From Tetrahymena elliotti 4EA (taxonomy: Eukaryota > Ciliophora > Oligohymenophorea > Hymenostomatida > Tetrahymenidae): DNA of 64,000 nucleotides. The first letter of the stretch is position 1. Every line of letters begins with the position of its first letter. A program made the translations under genes and the position numbers. The stretch spans positions 966,199 to 1,030,198 of the forward strand of contig JH720306.1 of NCBI GenBank assembly GCA_000231825.2. The letters run 5' to 3'. Below, piece after piece: positions 61,664 to 64,000 of the stretch. The notes under the pieces are model-generated. The model did not search any database and was not told where the DNA came from. It saw nothing but the letters and a program-made list of their open reading frames with translations.

Positions 61664-63673
61664 ATGAGAGATGATAGAAACGACGATCTTAACAAAATAT
61701 TATAAGGAATTGATGATGATTCTGATGATTAATTTCCACCTAATAATCAGGATAATCAAAAAATTTTTAGTGAAAATTAGAACTTTAATATCAATAATCA
61801 AGCACCCTAGCAGGTAAATACATTCTAAGGAAATTAGTTAATAACATTTTAGACTCCTAAGTCTGATTAAGGATATGCCAGTTTTACACCTATCAATTAG
61901 AATTAACCTCCTTATAGAAATTCACCTTAAGTTATGAATAATAATATTAATAATAATTATACTCCAGCATTTGATAATATTTAGCTAAATAGTTTAAGAG
62001 GCACTCATACTAATATTTCTAATAGGCCATCTGGATCTATTTCTAGTAATATGCTTAACAACTAATATTAAGTAGCTTAAAATGCTCCAAATAAAGATAT
62101 ATTAGACACTTTAGCCTAAAAAAATAATGAAATTAAAAACGAATTTATTTACTAATACATAAAGGCAAGGTAAACAAACTAGTATTTACCAAATATTAAA
62201 AAAAAAAGATATCAAGATAACTCTTTGTATTTTGGATAAGTAAATAACCAAGGTACTAATGAAGGTGAACACTTAAATTTATAATTTATCATATTTACTT
62301 TATATTTTATTTAGGAAAAGGAATTTTCATGGTTTAAAATAATGACATCTACTTAGGTAAATTTTGAAAAACGTTATTCTCATTCTTCATCTAAATTATA
62401 TTTTTTCAAACTTAAGGGGATTTTCTCTAAGGTAAGTTCCATGGTACAGGAGTCTATATTCATCATAATTTAGAAAGATACGAGGTAAGTAACTCAATAT
62501 TGTAATCTCAATTAAAATGTGTTTTTTAATGTAATTTAGGGTGAATTTTAATTTGGTAAAAAAGATGGAAAAGGTATATATTTTTATAGCAATGGAGATG
62601 TTTATAATGGCTAATGGAAAAACAATCTTAAGAATGGTTAAGGATATAAATACACTCATTCTACTAGTACATTTACTATTAAATATTTTCTCTTAAAATT
62701 AAATTTTATTTGCTATTAGATGATAACTACACAGGATTCTATGTTAATGGTATGAAGCATGGTAGAGGAGAGATAAAATATGGAAACGGTATAATCTATT
62801 TTAGTTGTTTAAAACTAGAATATATTCATTCATTATTATTTAGGTGATGTCTATTTTGGAGATTTTGTCAATGATGTTAAGGAAGGAAAAGGAAAGCATA
62901 CTTATGCTAATGGAACAATATATACTGGAGATTTCAAAAATAATGAGCCATCTGGTAACGGTACTTTAGAGTTTATAAATGGTGATGCTTTTGATGGATT
63001 GATGTAATAAATATAATAGAAGTTAAAATATTTAAAACTTTTAATAATATAGAAATAATGGAAATATGATCAAAGGAATTTTATATTTTGTAAATGGAGA
63101 TTAATATGAAGGTTCATTCTACCTTAATAAACAAAATGGATAGGGAACTATGAGATATGCCAATGGAGACATTTATGAAGGTCTATGGGAGCAAGGAGAA
63201 AAAAGTAAACTAAAATTTTAAAAATAAAAATAATTTTATTTATTTTAAAAAAGCTATTGGAAAGTAGTATTATCCAGACATGAAAATTCAATATGGTAAA
63301 ATTCTTCAATAACAAAATAATTAATAGACTTTTGATATTTTATTAAAAATAGAAGGTGAATGGAAGAATGATACTCATTGGGGTAGAGGAAAGTTGGTTT
63401 GGTTAAAGTAATTATTAATTATAAAGAATTTATGAAATTTCACTTGTATTTAAAATGATTTTTTTTATTTAATCTTTTTTTGCAACAAATACATTTTAAC
63501 ATGAATTTTTCTTTTTGAAATAAAGTTATGATGGTGATTATTATGAGGGGGAATTTAGAAATAATTTAAAGCATGGAAAAGGTGTTCTTACTTATAAAGG
63601 AGATAATGGAAATATTGTACAAGAAAATGTGGTTTTTGTTGATGATGTTTAATAACAAGTTATGCCTTTCTGA
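61664..63673 (+). CDS. MORN-repeat protein
   Basis: Nine exons join in phase: 61664-62264, 62315-62356, 62417-62484, 62540-62666, 62720-62788, 62844-63003, 63053-63204, 63254-63407 and 63526-63673, giving 506 residues with TGA at 63671. The first ~190 residues are Asn/Gln-rich and disordered with an acidic start. The rest is a run of MORN repeats, for example '[17 protein letters not shown]', '[17 protein letters not shown]', '[18 protein letters not shown]' and '[18 protein letters not shown]', about twelve in all, on the YxGxFxxGxxxGxG plan. MORN arrays scaffold cortex, basal-body and ciliary structures and bind lipids or partner proteins in protists. No catalytic domain such as a PIP kinase is attached. 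Introns fall at varied positions in the repeat, so exons are not one-repeat units. Confidence 0.93.
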
Positions 63674-64000
63674 AGATTTAATTGTATTTATAATTTATAT
63701 ATATTTTTAGTTATTATTGAATATTAAAATTTTACCTTAAATATTAGTAGTTTATTACAATAATAATCTCTAAATTTATATTAAACATTCCTCCATTTTT
63801 ACAAAATTATATTTACAAGCATCGAATATTTAGTTAAAATGATAATAAAAATACATTATTTTTTAAAAGTTAAATTTAATACTAGTCTTATTGTTTTGTA
63901 TTTATTTGCTTCAAGAGTAATATGATAAAACTATTTAAGCATTCATGACTTAAATTTAAAAATGGGACAAAAATAATTCAGTAATCTCAAAGTTATTTTA
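63674..64000. other. AT-rich 3' flank
   Basis: Holds the 3' UTR of the MORN gene and AT-rich sequence up to the window edge. No further gene seen. Confidence 0.5.

Noticed and set aside
62432..62449. Short GT...AG interval (GTAAGTTCCATGGTACAG) as an intron in the MORN gene
   Set aside because: Reading through gives a perfect MORN motif (QGKFHGTG), so it is coding.
1..64000. CRISPR arrays, rRNA genes, telomeric C4A2 repeats, intact transposons
   Set aside because: No regularly spaced repeats, no conserved rRNA segments, no CCCCAA runs and no open transposase were seen on either strand.

Overview
This window reads as ciliate nuclear DNA, most like Tetrahymena. Base composition is very AT-rich. 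Every long reading frame is full of in-frame TAA and TAG, both read as glutamine, and ends only at TGA (ciliate nuclear code). Genes are split by short AT-rich GT...AG introns, mostly about 45-130 nt, and starts sit in A-rich context. Conventional ORF calls are therefore almost all fragments. The exon models here were built by reading TGA-only frames and requiring phase agreement at each junction. Every complete gene model sums to a multiple of three, except the anoctamin gene, whose 3' half was not fully resolved.

Layout: (1) 1-1496, 3' part of a leucine-rich-repeat gene. (2) 1962-2332, a frameshifted Tc1/mariner-type transposase relic on the minus strand. (3) 3625-17497, a giant HECT E3 ubiquitin ligase gene (about 4,217 aa, eight exons, catalytic Cys near residue 4185). 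(4) 18449-21974, an unrecognised protein with a Gln/Asn-rich, disordered C-terminal half. (5) 22519-30992 minus, a roughly 2,320-residue protein of 19 exons with a signal-peptide-like N-terminus, a degenerate protein-kinase domain and a long TPR-like helical tail. (6) 31300-38100 minus, an anoctamin/TMEM16 membrane protein. (7) 38433-42437, a protein with p25-alpha-like units and, upstream of them, a tandem array of near-identical exon+intron units. (8) 43226-43468, an 80-residue secreted peptide with a cystine-knot cysteine pattern. (9) 45100-45791, a small unknown basic protein. (10) 45792-54864, a 9-kb gene-poor stretch with exon-like debris. (11) 54865-56488, a possible PAS-like protein. 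(12) 58399-60169 minus, a cytochrome b5-fused front-end fatty acid desaturase. (13) 61664-63673, a MORN-repeat protein of nine exons.

The genes are individually transcribed eukaryotic units with no operon logic. Two pairs are divergent (anoctamin / p25-like; desaturase / MORN) and probably share promoter space of 332 and about 1,500 bp. Themes are ubiquitin signalling, membrane transport and lipid biology, and cytoskeletal or cortical proteins (MORN, p25-alpha-like). No rRNA, tRNA, CRISPR, telomeric repeat or intact transposon was seen.
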